Assembly (NCBI RefSeq): GCF_014195505.1
Contig: NZ_JACIBV010000001.1
Span: 992,001 to 1,056,000 of the forward strand
Direction: 5' to 3'
Source: Nonomuraea dietziae
GTDB taxonomy: Bacteria > Actinomycetota > Actinomycetes > Streptosporangiales > Streptosporangiaceae
DNA: 64,000 nucleotides
In this document: positions 63,170 through 64,000 of the stretch, in pieces
Layout of the letters: every line of letters starts with the position of its first letter
Position numbering within the stretch: the first letter of the stretch is position 1
The notes under the pieces: model-generated
Database searches by the model: none
Told to the model about the DNA's origin: nothing
The model's input: the letters and a program-made list of their open reading frames with translations, nothing else
Made by a program: the position numbers and the translations under genes

Positions 63170-63954
63170 GGGAGCAGCGCCTGGGCGAGCAGCCGCTGGG
63201 TGCGCGCCGCCTGCTCGAACACCGCGAAGTGCCCGCCGTCGAACGGGTGCAGCGCGAAGGGTGCCGTGGTCTGGTCACGCCAGCGGGCCACCTTCGCGGG
63301 CGCGACGCGCGGGTCCGAGGCGCTCGGGAGCGCGGAGATCGGCACGTCGAGCGGCGGCTCCTCCCGGTAGAGGTAGGTCTCCTTGACGGTGAAGTCGGCC
63401 TGCACGGCGGGCAGGATCATCTCCAGCGCGTCCGGATCGGCCAGCAGCCACTCGGGGGTGCCGCCGAGCCGCCGCAGCAGGGCGACCACCTCCGCCCTGG
63501 TCATACCCGACACCGGCGGTCCAGGCTCGTAGGTGACGTGCGGGGCGTCGGCTCCCGAGACGAACAGGTGCACAGGCTCGGGCCCGCCCCGCCGCCGGAC
63601 CTCCCGGACCAGCTCGAAGGCCACCAGCGCGCCCAGGCTGTGCCCGTACAGGGCGTAGCGGCGGCCGGCCGACGACAGCTCCACGTCGGCGAGCACCACG
63701 TCGGCCAGGTCCGAGGCCAGCTCGGACATGTGCAGGTAGGGCGGTTCCTTGTGCCGGCCCTCCCTGCCGGGCGGCTGCACGGGCTGGACGGCGACGCCCG
63801 GTAGCTTGCGCTGCCACATGCGGAACGCGGAGGCGGCGCCGCCGGCGTGCGGCAGGCAGTAGAGCGGCAGCGCCCCCGGCTCGGCGCCGGTCAGGGTCCT
63901 GAACGGCAGCCACCGGACGAGGACGTCGTCGTCGGTCAGGTCATGGACGGTCAT
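63160..63954 (-). CDS. Type II thioesterase
   Basis: 264-residue stand-alone thioesterase that removes wrong or decarboxylated acyl groups from ACPs. LYCLPHAGGAASAFRMWQRK, nucleophile Ser106 in GHSLGALVAFEL, Asp in SASDPRVAP and His in FDGGHFAVFE. TEII shape throughout. It precedes the PPTase with a 10-bp overlap and follows another cluster gene by 10 bp, so this is a minus-strand operon converging on the PKS operon. Confidence 0.94.
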   Translation of the reverse strand: MTVHDLTDDDVLVRWLPFRTLTGAEPGALPLYCLPHAGGAASAFRMWQRKLPGVAVQPVQPPGREGRHKEPPYLHMSELASDLADVVLADVELSSAGRRYALYGHSLGALVAFELVREVRRRGGPEPVHLFVSGADAPHVTYEPGPPVSGMTRAEVVALLRRLGGTPEWLLADPDALEMILPAVQADFTVKETYLYREEPPLDVPISALPSASDPRVAPAKVARWRDQTTAPFALHPFDGGHFAVFEQAARTQRLLAQALLPWV

Positions 63955-63964
63955 GGTCGGTCCC

Positions 63965-64000
63965 TCATTCGGCGATGTCGAGCTTCACGTAGGAGGGCGG
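63965..64000 (-). CDS. C-terminal 11 codons of another cluster gene (runs off the right edge)
   Basis: The frame ends PPSYVKLDIAE and TGA at 63965. It stops 10 bp before the TEII start, so it is transcribed in the same operon. The family cannot be told from 11 residues. Confidence 0.5.
   Translation of the reverse strand, partial: PPSYVKLDIAE

Noticed and set aside
1..64000. tRNA, rRNA or riboswitch genes
   Set aside because: I looked for tRNA-like T-loops and known riboswitch cores and saw no convincing case; a covariance-model search would be decisive.

Overview
The window is GC-rich actinomycete DNA. Codon use is strongly G/C at third positions, GTG and TTG starts are common, and DUF1707, DUF1345, DUF998, AIM24 and NarL-type two-component pairs are all present. 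A Streptosporangiales-like organism (Nonomuraea and relatives) or a Streptomyces relative is likely, but that placement is an inference from gene content.

Region by region. (1) 1-9.1 kb: the 5' part of an EF-Tu gene (minus), a BrkB/YihY membrane protein, an AbrB-type regulator coupled to an alpha/beta hydrolase, DoxX, arylamine N-acetyltransferase, a SIS-domain phosphohexuloisomerase-like protein, a secreted CAP protein, a secreted RTX-like calcium-binding protein and a frameshifted hypothetical gene. (2) 9.1-16.6 kb: a Tn3 transposase tail, a two-component system with a DUF998 gene, then a metallophore locus. That locus has a truncated dioxygenase-like gene and an MFS exporter on one strand and FecB/FecCD/FecE-type uptake genes on the other, with a Fur-like inverted repeat between them. 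(3) 16.6-29.5 kb: decayed mobile DNA. It holds fragments of an LLM oxidoreductase, a carboxylesterase, a Tn3 transposase and a DUF4186 gene, an intact IS481-type transposase, a frameshifted HTH gene, a STAND NB-ARC/TPR gene framed by inverted repeats, and a MobF-type conjugative relaxase broken by an IS5-family element. (4) 29.5-36.7 kb: membrane proteins, a PAP2-like protein and a PPOX protein. A secreted parallel beta-helix lyase lies between two copies of a 35-bp transposon-end-like repeat, next to an rsmB fragment and a resolvase fragment. A secreted protein with a (TVTP)n linker follows. (5) 36.7-50.8 kb: a second two-component system, an FCD regulator truncated by an IS5 remnant, a Ser/Thr kinase, DedA, an IS630 tail, a MerR pseudogene, a split SDR, AIM24, a VOC protein, DUF1345, an acyltransferase, DUF1707 and an APH-like phosphotransferase. 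(6) 51.0-64.0 kb: a polyketide biosynthetic cluster that runs off the right end.

How the cluster works. A DrrA/DrrB-like ABC exporter precedes two type I PKS genes, KS-AT-KR-ACP and KS-KR-ACP. The second has no AT core and carries a one-base frameshift inside its KS. An acyl-CoA dehydrogenase follows in the same direction. Converging on the other strand are a Sfp-type phosphopantetheinyl transferase, which would activate the ACPs, a type II thioesterase, which would edit them, and the last codons of one more gene. No terminal thioesterase or DH/ER domain is visible, so release and further processing must be encoded beyond the window or act in trans.

The most interesting points are the AT-less second PKS module and its frameshift, the STAND NB-ARC/TPR gene inside a decayed conjugative element, the lyase bracketed by transposon-end-like repeats, and several genes caught in the process of decay.
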